Of a stretch of DNA of 64,000 nt, positions 39,708 to 48,274 are shown piece by piece. Both the position numbers and the translations under genes were made by a program. Positions within the stretch are counted from its first letter, which is position 1. Each line of letters starts with the position of its first letter. Below the pieces are notes generated by a model, which saw only the letters and a list, made by a program, of their open reading frames with translations, was not told the DNA's origin and made no database searches. This DNA comes from Bin25 sp965221765 (lineage in GTDB: Bacteria > Bacteroidota > Bacteroidia > Flavobacteriales > Flavobacteriaceae): contig OZ244911.1 of the NCBI GenBank assembly GCA_965221765.1, forward strand, positions 930,001-994,000, written 5' to 3'.

Positions 39708-40910
39708 ATGATTGATTCCATCAAAAAAATCCCCTTAATTTTCAACACGGATGATTATGATCGTTTATTACATCTCTGCGAGCACAAGGGCGTCTCTATG
39801 CCCGAATATTGTCGCCAAAAAATCATCACGGACATCAAGCGATTTGAAAAATTCAAAGAATTTAAGAAGACACTTCAGAAAGTGCATGTTCACCATCCTT
39901 TACTGAGAGATAAGATTTGGAATCCAACGAAAGACGCACTCGAAACCACGCAAAAAACAATCACTCATACCACCAAGAAAACGATTAAAAAAACATCTCA
40001 GGTTTTTCAAAGAGCCAAAGAACCTGTACAAAAAGTTGGTGGAAAAATCGTCTCCGGGGTTTCTGCCACAGGTAGTCTCGTCTTGGCCAGTCCGATTGCT
40101 TTAGCCTTAGACCGCTATCTCGCCAAAACCTTAGAAGGCTCTGCCACCACTTTTGATCGGGCGATGGATGCGGTTTATGCCGTCGACAAAACAGGTGGTG
40201 CTTACCATCGTCTCTTTGATGGCCACCATGATGTGATGGGTGCATGGAAAGCCATCGCTCAAGCTCATCCTGATAACTCGTGGATTGAAAATGCGAGTGG
40301 CACCATTCAAGCCCTTTGGAAAGATATTGCCACACCGAACGGTATCCCATATGTTACTTTAGATAAAGCCAAATTTGATGGACTCAAGGAAACCCTTCAT
40401 CAATCCTATGGCATTCCCAAAACCAAAGTTTATGATGCTGTTTCACTCAATGGCACCGAACTGATGGGGGCAACGATTGGGGCGATCGCTATCCTCTTTC
40501 AATGGAAAACCAAAGACATCAAGACTTTTTCTGAAATCGTTTTTAGTATGGGACTTTCTGCAGCGGTGGCTCTCAATCCTCTCCTATTGATGGTCACGCT
40601 AGTGAGTCTCGCCAGGGCTTTTCATCTCTCTAAAAAACATGGGAAGTCATCCAAAGAAATCGCCAAAGGGGGATTGAAAGGACTCATTTTGAGTGGTAGT
40701 TTCTTGACCATCATCGGCCTTTTATCAGGCCCTATTTGGCTGAATTTACTCATCGGACTCGTTTCTCTCTTTGTATTACGCTATCTCTATTCCAAAGCCG
40801 AAGAACAAATGCCGGCATTAGTGAATCATATCAGCGACCAAATCAAACTTTTGATCGTTGGACAATTACCTCTCGTCCAATACCATTTTCAGCGTTTATC
40901 CCAAAGATAA
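39708..40910 (+). CDS. Uncharacterised membrane protein carried in an inverted-repeat cassette
   Basis: I choose the ATG at 39708 (MIDSIKKIPLIFNTDDYDRL), giving about 400 residues; the frame is open back to 39666. An N-terminal segment (FNTDDYDRLLHLCEHKGVSM) is followed by a basic coiled region (TTQKTITHTTKKTIKKTSQV), a Gly/Ala-rich stretch (SGVSATGSLVLASPIALAL), a soluble middle and then membrane helices: LMGATIGAIAILFQW, GLSAAVALNPLLLMVTLVSL, LILSGSFLTIIGLLSGPIWL with LLIGLVSLFVLRYL. A toxin, pore or surface role is possible, but no family is recognised. It is the only gene in a 1.36-kb unit bounded by 52-base inverted repeats. Confidence 0.68.
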   Translation: MIDSIKKIPLIFNTDDYDRLLHLCEHKGVSMPEYCRQKIITDIKRFEKFKEFKKTLQKVHVHHPLLRDKIWNPTKDALETTQKTITHTTKKTIKKTSQVFQRAKEPVQKVGGKIVSGVSATGSLVLASPIALALDRYLAKTLEGSATTFDRAMDAVYAVDKTGGAYHRLFDGHHDVMGAWKAIAQAHPDNSWIENASGTIQALWKDIATPNGIPYVTLDKAKFDGLKETLHQSYGIPKTKVYDAVSLNGTELMGATIGAIAILFQWKTKDIKTFSEIVFSMGLSAAVALNPLLLMVTLVSLARAFHLSKKHGKSSKEIAKGGLKGLILSGSFLTIIGLLSGPIWLNLLIGLVSLFVLRYLYSKAEEQMPALVNHISDQIKLLIVGQLPLVQYHFQRLSQR

Positions 40911-40929
40911 AATTCTTCATAGAAACAAG

Positions 40930-40981
40930 AGTGGCAAAAATCAAGGAAATCATAGCGTTTGTTACTTTAGTATATGATCCC
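40930..40981. repeat. 52-bp inverted repeat (right end of cassette A)
   Basis: It is the complement of 39622-39673 with three transitions. It lies 19 bases after the stop of the membrane-protein gene and directly abuts the end of a transposase fragment on the right. Confidence 0.85.
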
Positions 40982-41327
40982 TTTTTGTTGCAAACTCCCC
41001 CAAGAATCATGGATGCCGTGTTTTCCTAAGGTGGTCCGGATATAATGGACAAAGTAGTGCGCCATCATGGCCCTATTGATGTGACTTTCTATCCGATGTC
41101 TCCCCGATGAAGTATGGGCCGATGTCTTAAATCTGATTTTAATGTCCGAAAGGTTTGTTCGATATCATTCAATCCATGATAGGTTTTCACTGTTTTTTCA
41201 ATCGACCAATCCCATTGGCTAGTTCGAATCACATACCTCCCTAAGGTATCCTTCCGTCCTTGATGCACTGGTTTTTTTTCGATCCGAATTTTTTGAGCAT
41301 GAGGGCTCTCTTTTTGGGGGATGCCAT
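40968..41327 (-). pseudogene. IS4/IS1634-like transposase, C-terminal fragment
   Basis: On the minus strand the DNA reads VIRTSQWDWSIEKTVKTYHG then LNDIEQTFRTLKSDLRHRPI, the E-containing block of IS4-superfamily DDE transposases (family pattern Y..r..vE.aFR.lKs.l..RP). A frame change near 41090 leads to RIESHINRAMMAHYFVHYIR and TTLGKHGIHDSWGSLQQKGI. The 5' part is missing because IS30 copy 2 begins at 41328. The last codons merge into the cassette repeat. Confidence 0.72.
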
Positions 41328-42376
41328 GTTCAACTCGCTAGTGCAACATGATCTCACGTTGATTTTATCTTTTCGATAGGACTGAGATAATCCAATTGAC
41401 GAACGCCTCTGTTATTTATTTTGTCTTCAATGATTTGTATTTCTTGGTCGGTATCATCATCAATGCTCTCCCCTTTGTTGAACCACCGTCTCAGTACGCC
41501 GATTCAGTTTTCAACCGTGCCTTTCTCTTGGGACGAATAGGGTCTCGTAAAGAACGTTTTGATGCCAAATGGCTGCTTGATGAGATCGTGTTTGGCGAAT
41601 TCCAACCCATTATCAAAAGTCATGGTTTTTATCCTCTGAGGGCCTATTTCTTTGATCTTCTCCATGATGGCATGAACCACTGGCGTCGCCTCTTTACTAG
41701 GCAACTTTTGAATCTTCGTATACAAGCTAGCCCGATCGGTTAACACGAGTAAGGGACATCCTCTTTGGCTCCCAATCATTAAATCCGCTTCAACATCGAT
41801 GGACGGTCTTGAATACCTCCTCGATTCCCCTTGTAATTCCCACGCTGACGTCTTCTTTTGCCATGACGTAGATAAAGATACCACCGTTTGTAGGGAGCCT
41901 CCGATGTTTTGTTCCCGTGCTGGCCAGTCCATCACCAGCGATCGATGCATTCTGTCGAAACCCCTGCCATGCCCTTGGCTTTCCAGTAAGCGGACTCCAA
42001 CGTTCTTCCACCATCCAGTATTTGATGTCGTCTTTGAGTGCCCGGGTCCACTTGATGAGACGAGGCTTTCCCTGTTCTCTCTTGACTGCTTTCCGCTGGG
42101 CTGTATCGGCTTGGTAACATCCCTTATCTGGACCTCGTTTCGTGGTATGACGCTGCCGTTCTCTCCAAATGGTAGTCCGATGAACGCCTAGTTCTTCGGC
42201 CATAGCTCGATTGGAAAACCCTTGATCAATGAGTGCCTCCAATACGTACCTTTGTTCTTGGTTAAGTTTTCGATATTTCATAGTTAGTAGTATTTGAAAC
42301 GTCAAAATGACACCTTAGTAACTTCCCTAGTCAAACGATTGACTAGGGTTGTTATTGTTGCACTAGATAGTTGAAC
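41328..42376 (-). mobile_element. IS30 family insertion sequence, copy 2
   Basis: 1049 bp, same orientation as copy 1. The left end (GTTCAACTCGCTAGTGCAAC) differs from copy 1 at five sites within 35 bases; the interior and right end appear identical. It truncates an IS4-like transposase and ends 55 bases before a glycosyltransferase gene. Confidence 0.88.
41330..42281 (-). pseudogene. IS30 family transposase, frameshifted (same lesions as copy 1)
   Basis: All translated pieces are identical to copy 1: N-terminal helix-turn-helix from MKYRKLNQEQRYVLEALIDQ, then catalytic blocks VEADLMIGSQRG, MTFDNGLEF and SSQEKGTVEN in other frames, with the same two TGA codons. In addition its 3' end has ACG-TGA where copy 1 has ACG-TGG. 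Confidence 0.85.
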
Positions 42377-42431
42377 TTGTAAAGTTATAATCAACGTTTC
42401 GTGTAGAAGATAAAAATTAGAGGAAAAGTTT

Positions 42432-43253
42432 TTGAAACTTTCTGTGATTATAACTACTTACCAATCCCCAACATGGTTGGAAAAAGTAATTTACGGTTAT
42501 TTAAATCAGACTTATCGTGATTTTGAATTGATAATAGCCGATGATGGATCGAGTGAAACCACTTCTAAGGTCATTGAAAAATATACAAACAGGGGTATAC
42601 AAATTCGGCATATTTGGCAGCCAGACAAAGGTTTTCGCAAGACGAGAATTTTAAATAAAGCGATTGTTAAAGCCAAATATGATTACCTAGTTTTTTCTGA
42701 TGGCGACTGTATTCCGAGAAAGGATTTTCTGTCGGTTCATGTCATAAACGCCACCAAAGAGCGGTTTTTATCTGGAGGATACATAAAACTACCTATGAAC
42801 ACAAGTCAGGCCATTACTCTCAAGGAAATAAAATCAAATCGAGCTTTTTCATATTGGTGGTTGATTTCAAATGGGATCTACAATCCAAAATTACTGTTGA
42901 AATTATTAGTCCCAAAATATACCTCTCCTATTGCCGATCGAATAACACTTACCAAACCGACATGGAATGGGCATAACTCTTCTGGATGGAAAAAAGCTTT
43001 AATAGCAGCCAATGGATTTGATGAACGGATGCAATATGGTGGGTTAGATCGTGAATTGGGAGAAAGACTTGAAAATGCTGGAATCAAAGGCAAATGCATT
43101 CGGTATCAAGCAATCTGCATTCATTTAGATCACAAAAGAGGATATAAGAATGAAAAGGCTATTGAGTTAAACAATAAAATTCGTCACCAAACACGAACAA
43201 AATCAATCGTTAAAACTGATTATGGGATTATAAAATTTCAAAAAAATCTTTAG
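42432..43253 (+). CDS. Glycosyltransferase family 2 with galactosyltransferase-like C-terminal part
   Basis: GT-A fold transferase of 273 residues. MKLSVIITTYQSPTWLEKVI leads into IIADDGSSETT with the D-D-G-S donor site; VFSDGDCIPRKDF holds the D-x-D metal site. NGIYNPKLLLK and MQYGGLDRELGERLENAG match the Glyco_transf_7C module. It starts at TTG (42432), 55 bases past the end of IS30 copy 2, so its native promoter may have been replaced. No other sugar genes are adjacent; the rfb genes are 14 kb away. The target glycan is unknown. Confidence 0.85.
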   Translation: MKLSVIITTYQSPTWLEKVIYGYLNQTYRDFELIIADDGSSETTSKVIEKYTNRGIQIRHIWQPDKGFRKTRILNKAIVKAKYDYLVFSDGDCIPRKDFLSVHVINATKERFLSGGYIKLPMNTSQAITLKEIKSNRAFSYWWLISNGIYNPKLLLKLLVPKYTSPIADRITLTKPTWNGHNSSGWKKALIAANGFDERMQYGGLDRELGERLENAGIKGKCIRYQAICIHLDHKRGYKNEKAIELNNKIRHQTRTKSIVKTDYGIIKFQKNL

Positions 43254-43358
43254 TTCTACCCGTTTTTAAACCAATATCATTCCACATCAGGTTAAGCATT
43301 TTTTTACTCTCACTTTTTAAGTTCTTCTTGTAGCATCTCCGAATGGACCGTAGTTAAA

Positions 43359-43385
43359 GGGAATTATATACCAAAGTGGCAAAGG
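43359..43385. repeat. 27-bp terminal inverted repeat, left end of the AbiE cassette
   Basis: GGGAATTATATACCAAAGTG then GCAAAGG. It ends one base before the stop codon of the toxin gene. Its inverted partner at 45325-45351 differs at one base. Confidence 0.88.
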
Positions 43386-43386
43386 A

Positions 43387-44423
43387 CTAGATCGATGGGC
43401 CTTGAGAAACATCCAACTCGTTCCGTGATTTCTTTTTAGCATTTGAATTAGATTTTTGTGCTGTTTGGGATTCTTCTAAAACAGATAACAATGTTTTTTT
43501 TCGATTGAATGGATGGTATAAAACCTGTTCTAAATATTCAACTTGTTTTTGAAATTCAATCGGTTTTTCAGCTTTAAAGATTCTTAAATTTTCAAGTTTC
43601 CTTTTGATACTGGGAAATTGAAGCCAAGCGTAATTTCTAAACTGATCGTTTCCTTTTTGAAATTCCAATAAAAAGGTTTTGTCATCGGGAGTTAACCACT
43701 CCAGTGTTTGATTTAATAAATTTTGAAAGGTTTTTTGAAACTCTTGTTTCGTTAAGGGTGTTTTTATGAGACCTTGAATTTCGGAACGAGTTGGATTTTC
43801 TCGATGTTCTATCGCAGTAAAAAAATAATCAACAATGCGATTGTTATGGCTCAATAAGGTGTAAAAAAACCCTTCTTTAATGGCATCGGTTAATGGAATA
43901 TCATTTATAATTTCTCGAACATCGAATAAATCTCGAACCAATTTTCGAGATAATGCGGCACAAAATTTACCTCCAATAATCTGTGCTGTAGGAACAATAG
44001 ACATCGAAATTTGTTTGTTAAAAAATTGAGAAGTCTTTGGAGATAGAAACATTTTTTTGGTTTTTCTATCACGCCTCGCATATATTTATTGGGTTCTATT
44101 TTAATGATGGCGTTTCCTTTTTTAACATTCATTTTTGATGTTCCTTGTCTTTTTTGAATTCGAATATCGGGGTACTTCCATTTAATTTTTTTAGATATTC
44201 GATTTAAGGCTTGATTTATTTGATGAACCCCTTGACCAATGGACTCGTGAGTGGGACAATAGGTTAAGTCAATATCAATGGACAAACGAGGCATATCCAA
44301 AATGAAAAAGTTCAATGCCGTGCCACCATGTAAGGCAAAGCATTTTTCAGTTTCAACGATTGGCAAAATGTCTAACAATAAATTTGATTTATCGATCACA
44401 TTTTTTGAAAATTCTGCCATCAT
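43387..44423 (-). pseudogene. abiEii: AbiEii-type nucleotidyltransferase toxin, frameshifted
   Basis: Toxin of a type IV toxin-antitoxin system (GTP-using nucleotidyltransferase). The N-terminal part has CFALHGGTALNFFILDMPRL and the metal-binding SIDIDLTYCP (G-G-T-A ... D-x-D). At CCA-AAA-AAA-TGT an A7 run shifts the frame; A8 would give P-K-K-M-F-L-S-P and continue into KFCAALSRKLVRDLFDVREI, the conserved second half, to 43387. Combined length about 345 residues is normal. As written the protein would stop after about 172 residues with the core catalytic motif but without the helical half. Confidence 0.85.
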
Positions 44424-44435
44424 TGAAGCATGGTT

Positions 44436-45235
44436 TTAATAATCGTCTAAGGATAAAATACGCTTGGGGATCATCACGCTGTATTTCTTATTTAAAGTTC
44501 CTTTTTCAAAAGGGGAAACCACTTGAATACCCGTTCCTAATGAAATTTTTGAAAGATTGATGTGATCAAACCATTGGGCTTCTTGATGTTCTGCAAAGGC
44601 TAAAAACAATTTTTTAACTTTTTCAGATAGGCATTGTTCTAGTAAGGTTTGTAATAAAGGAATATCCATGTCATCATCAAATCCTAAACATTCTAAATTT
44701 TGATAGGTTTCTATTAAACAAAATTTTCGGGGTATCCAATGAAAACACTCTAAGGTGGCTCTTTCTATGGTTGATATGGTGATATCAGGTAATGTTTCAT
44801 CATGCTTCCATGAAGTGAGTCCGAGGTGATCAAGTATAAAATTAGTTCGGTGTGGACAGGGGAATACGTTCCAATCATGTTTTTCAAACCATAAAGGCAT
44901 GTGGGCATCGGTTGGCATCACATACCAGGCGTCGGTGATATCAGGGTAACCATGATGTGTTTTTCCATGAAAAATTAAAGCCGTTAAACCTCCAATATGA
45001 ATTGGTTTTTTTCTTGCTTTTGAAGACAAGAAAAACCATGAAAAAAGGTTGGGTTTTTGTCAGCTAAACACCAAGCACCATAGCCTAAAGATGTGAAATA
45101 TCCGTTTTTTTGGTATCGTTGACATAAGGTATTTGAAATGCCATGTTCTTTTAAATATTTAGCGGTAAAAACAACTTCTTGGGGATGTTGTTCCAACAGC
45201 TGATCTAATTTCATGATGAACGTGTTATTCGACAC
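44436..45235 (-). pseudogene. abiEi: AbiEi-type antitoxin/repressor, frameshifted
   Basis: Antitoxin of the same type IV pair, a DNA-binding repressor of its own operon. The N-terminal winged-helix part reads MKLDQLLEQHPQEVVFTAKY and GYGAWCLADKNPTFFHG (the ATG at 45214 is the better start). An A7 run near 45005 changes the frame; A8 would give Q-E-K-K-P-I-H-I-G-G-L and join IGGLTALIFHGKTHHGYPD, the conserved C-terminal domain, to 44436. It precedes the toxin gene by 12 bases. Both genes of the pair are broken at the same kind of site. Confidence 0.83.
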
Positions 45236-45324
45236 AGATTTATAAAAAAATACTCAAATGATACTTTTATTAAAAATAGGATATCAGGTTATCGTTAGCT
45301 TCCTTAGTGATTCATTCACCATAA

Positions 45325-45351
45325 CCTTTGCCACTTAGGTATATAATTCCC
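45325..45351. repeat. 27-bp terminal inverted repeat, right end of the AbiE cassette
   Basis: Complement reads GGGAATTATATACCTAAGTG then GCAAAGG, 26 of 27 bases identical to the left copy. It lies 90 bases upstream of the antitoxin gene and abuts an IS1595 transposase fragment. Confidence 0.88.
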
Positions 45352-45364
45352 AACACAAATTAGT

Positions 45365-45780
45365 ATGAGTTTTATGCATCTCCACTTCACCATCAAAGAT
45401 GGGGATACCTTAGTCAAAGGCATCTCGCAACTGAGCGATTAAATGCCGCGCTGATTTTGGGTAATACCTAAATCTTTCATCTTTGTATCGATGAGATGTC
45501 ATTCGGTCCCGTTTGAAAGGAATAAATAGCAATCACCCATTTTCGTCATGGTAAATTCGTTTTCGCCATCAATGTGCCCGTTCGGACACTAAAATATTTT
45601 CTGCATTTTCCACATCAATATGGCAAAGATTTTCGATTTTTTCTAACAAGAACACATTGAAAGCAGTTACATCGGGGACAAACGGGTTCTTTCCCCAAAT
45701 GACTTGTTCTAACCACTTTCAGCGCTTTGTTCATCGGGGAATAATTGGAATAATTTGATTAGGGATAATTGTTGACTCAT
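45365..45780 (-). pseudogene. IS1595 family transposase, N-terminal fragment
   Basis: Starting at ATG 45780 on the minus strand: MSQQLSLIKLFQLFPDEQSA, then in another frame EPVCPRCNCFQCV, CGKCRKYFSVRTGTLMAKT and RKWVIAIYSFQTGPNDISS. This is the zinc-ribbon (C-x2-C ... C-x2-C) plus F-S-V-R-T-G-T block of IS1595 transposases. Several frame changes and stops are present and the DDE domain is missing, cut off at the AbiE cassette boundary. Upstream, the sequence GGAAACTATATACTC resembles the cassette repeat. Confidence 0.78.
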
Positions 45781-45888
45781 TGACCTGATTTTCAGTCAAT
45801 TCAAGAAAATTTGTGTCAAAGAGTATATAGTTTCCACTTAGGGTATTACTTATTTCATATCTCTATACAATTCCACAATTCGATGTGA

Positions 45889-46961
45889 TTATTGTTGTCG
45901 TTGAAACGATTGTCCATAACCATCGATTAACCATGTGGTCATCGATGGAATGGGCATTTGATAAGCCCCATCAGATTGTTGATTACCCCCCCCCTTTTTA
46001 TTCAAGCATTGATCGAATAAATTTTCAGAATACATTTCTATAAAATCTTCTCGATCAAATACAGGATGTTTTTGTATCCAATCTGCTATTTGTTATCGCT
46101 TTTTTCGCCTAAATGATTCCACTCGTTCTTCATAATATGAATTTTCTAATAGTTGTCCTTATTTTAACACTTCTTTCAATCCCTGATCCGTGAGTTTTCC
46201 TAATGATTGTTGGATCATTATCGCCGCTGTTTCTCCATACGCTATGATATGCTGAGGCCATCCTTGAGTGTGTTGCATGGTGGTATCGATCCAATGCTTC
46301 AATTGGGGTATCGCTTCAGTCACACCACCTTCTCGAACCAACCAATCTAAAAATAAGGCTTCTTCATCGTTCCGACCTAATGGTTTTAATCGGAATACGG
46401 CTCGTTTCGCGAATCGAGAAGTATGAAAATCATTTAGTGATGATTTGGTTTAATCTAGCCACTAAAAAACAAAACCCGTGTTCCGTTTCTAAATTATGTA
46501 AATGCGATAATACATTTCGAATAATTTTTCGACGATTGGGTTCTTGTAATTCATCTTGTAATCGTTGACCTTCATCCAAAAATAACCGGTCGGCTATTTT
46601 ATTTCTTGCCATGTTTTTTCAAATGAATGATGATTTAATGGAATGTTGGTTTCAAACCCCATTTCTTGATAAAATGGTTTGAAGGATAAGGTTTCTTTTT
46701 TCCAAACTGGCCACCATTTATCTAACCTTAACAGATCACTTAATTCATTCAAATCATATAGGGCGGTTGGATTGATTTTGACAAAATACTAATCGGGATG
46801 GTCATCGATTAATTGATGGATTAATGCCGTTTTTCCACACCCGGTGGTCCTTGAATTAAAAAAGAGGTGTTTTTTTCTCGGATAGCATCGTTCAAACATT
46901 ATCGAAAGGCTTGACGTTCTCGATGTCGTCCGTGAAAATAGACAACTTTCCCTCGATCCAT
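45889..46961 (-). pseudogene. AAA-type ATPase, copy 3, heavily degraded
   Basis: From ATG 46961 the DNA reads MDRGKVVYFHGRHRERQAFR, the family N-terminus. Further pieces are FLIQGPPGVEK (Walker A with the Lys codon shifted), LFLDEGQRLQDELQEPNRRK (Walker B region), REGGVTEAIPQLKHWIDTTM with TQGWPQHIIAYG, and a C-terminus YQMPIPSMTTWLIDGYG. There are several stops and frame changes. A C9 tract (45986-45994) lies in frame in this copy. It is more distant from the other two copies than they are from each other. Confidence 0.75.
45986..45994. repeat. Poly-C tract (C9) in ATPase copy 3
   Basis: Nine C on the plus strand encode K-G-G-G before N-Q-Q-S-D-G-A-Y on the minus strand. The frame is kept at this length. 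The position differs from the G9 tract in copy 1. Confidence 0.9.
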
Positions 46962-47060
46962 CTTTTTCTTTAGTGAATAAGACTTGAATTTCCTATGAAG
47001 ATACGGTTTTTAGCCTTATGATAAACGATTCAAGGGTGTTTTAGATAAAGGATGATCCCC

Positions 47061-47335
47061 TTAACTTTGGTCTAAAAAATCCCGAATCACTTGTTTCGTG
47101 GACGGAGGAAAGTTCGCTCCTAATAACCAATGCAACCATTTTTTATCTTGTTTCGATACTCAAGCCAAGGTTTTTCCTTGATGTTTGCCGAAATCCAAGG
47201 GAGGACGACTCTCTTGATTTTCTTTGATATAAAATCCTTGATAGTTCCCAGTTTTTGTTTTGAATTGAGGCTTGAAGAAAGAACGACTCCAACTTAAAAA
47301 AGGAGGGGGTGGTTTTTTGATTTTCTCTATGATTT
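47061..47335 (-). pseudogene. Fragment with a DUF3820-like C-terminal domain
   Basis: A minus-strand frame reads RPPLDFGKHQGKTLA, stop (TGA), then VSKQDKKWLHWLLGANFPPS and TKQVIRDFLDQS. This fits the FGKHKGK..aevP..YL.Wl pattern of DUF3820-type domains found alone or behind exonuclease domains. The N-terminal part is missing. It lies between the third ATPase copy and a phosphoesterase. Confidence 0.55.
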
Positions 47336-47367
47336 AACTTCATGAATTTAGCGAATCATCTAGAGTT

Positions 47368-47916
47368 TTATCGTATGTCTTGTGTCATCTGTGGTTCTAG
47401 TTTTGAAAGATAGGGTAACTTGGCTAAAGTACTTGCACGATCTAGAATTTCTTTTCGAGTACAGGCTTTAAATCCCCATAAATCCACGCCGACATTGATG
47501 CTGTTGGAGGATCCTGCCCATTTTTCATGGACATGACCAAAAAGTTGAATAACTCCTCTACTAATCCCTTCCCAAGTTAACATGGGATAATGATTAAGAA
47601 AAAAACTAGATACCCCATCCCCGACCTTGCAAACGTCTCTAATGCTTTCCCAATTCAATCGAAAAACGGGATTGTAATCGTGATTTCCTACAATTAGGTG
47701 CTTTTTGCCTGGAATTTGTTTAAAAACTGTTTTTAATGTTTCGGTGCTGCCAAAACCAAAATCTCCTAAAATCCATAGATGGTCATCATCTTTTATTTGC
47801 GCTTGAAAATTGTCAATCATGGTCTGATTCATTTCTTCAACATCTAAAAAAGGACGTTTGCAATAACGAATAATGTTTTTATGATTAAAATGTGGGTCTG
47901 CTGTGTAAAAATGCAT
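47368..47916 (-). CDS. Calcineurin-like metallophosphoesterase
   Basis: Two-metal phosphoesterase of 182 residues. Motifs in order: D7-x-H9 in YTADPHFNH, LWILGDFGFG, IVGNHDYNP, FLNHYP and FGHVHEKW. All metal ligands expected for the family are present. The gene is complete among decayed neighbours. Substrate unknown; relatives act on nucleotides or RNA ends. Confidence 0.88.
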   Translation of the reverse strand: MHFYTADPHFNHKNIIRYCKRPFLDVEEMNQTMIDNFQAQIKDDDHLWILGDFGFGSTETLKTVFKQIPGKKHLIVGNHDYNPVFRLNWESIRDVCKVGDGVSSFFLNHYPMLTWEGISRGVIQLFGHVHEKWAGSSNSINVGVDLWGFKACTRKEILDRASTLAKLPYLSKLEPQMTQDIR

Positions 47917-48274
47917 CAGTCATCAAATTATGACCCAATCTACTCAAATCATATGCCAACCTTACAACAAAATCATGGATCACTGTTTAAAAATAAAAAA
48001 TCCGATTATTTCAGATATCTATTCCCAAAGAATTGATGTTTTATTTAGGATTAGTTTTGGAAGTGTTCACTAATCGTATAGAGCCATGTTCAATCCGCTA
48101 GGCAACATGAGTCCAAATGATTATCAATTCAAAGGTACAAGGATTATGGATAGCGGGTTATAAATAGATACGGACTCCAAGTTGAGGATATCATGGGATT
48201 AATGCATCATTTGGATTTCATAGTGGAATCTCAATGACGTTATCATGAGAAGCCCAGAAATAGAGAACACATCT
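47917..48274. other. Intergenic region with a solo IS30-like end
   Basis: About 358 bases with no supported gene. The only feature I see is an IS30-type terminal repeat at 48083-48110. Confidence 0.45.
48083..48110 (+). repeat. Solo IS30-like terminal repeat
   Basis: GCCATGTTCAATCCGCTAGG then CAACATGA closely matches the left end of IS30 copy 2 (GCCATGTTCAACTCGCTAGT then GCAACATGA). No transposase or partner end is nearby, so it is a remnant or a very short non-autonomous unit. Confidence 0.55.

Noticed and set aside
40960..45351. The GGGATYATATAC repeats as conserved C-terminal codons (G-I-I-Y) of a transposase
   Set aside because: The IS4-like fragment does end in G-I-I-Y at 40968, but similarity between the repeats starts exactly at GGGA and extends inward for 27-52 bases on the cargo side, not into the transposase, which fits terminal inverted repeats better.
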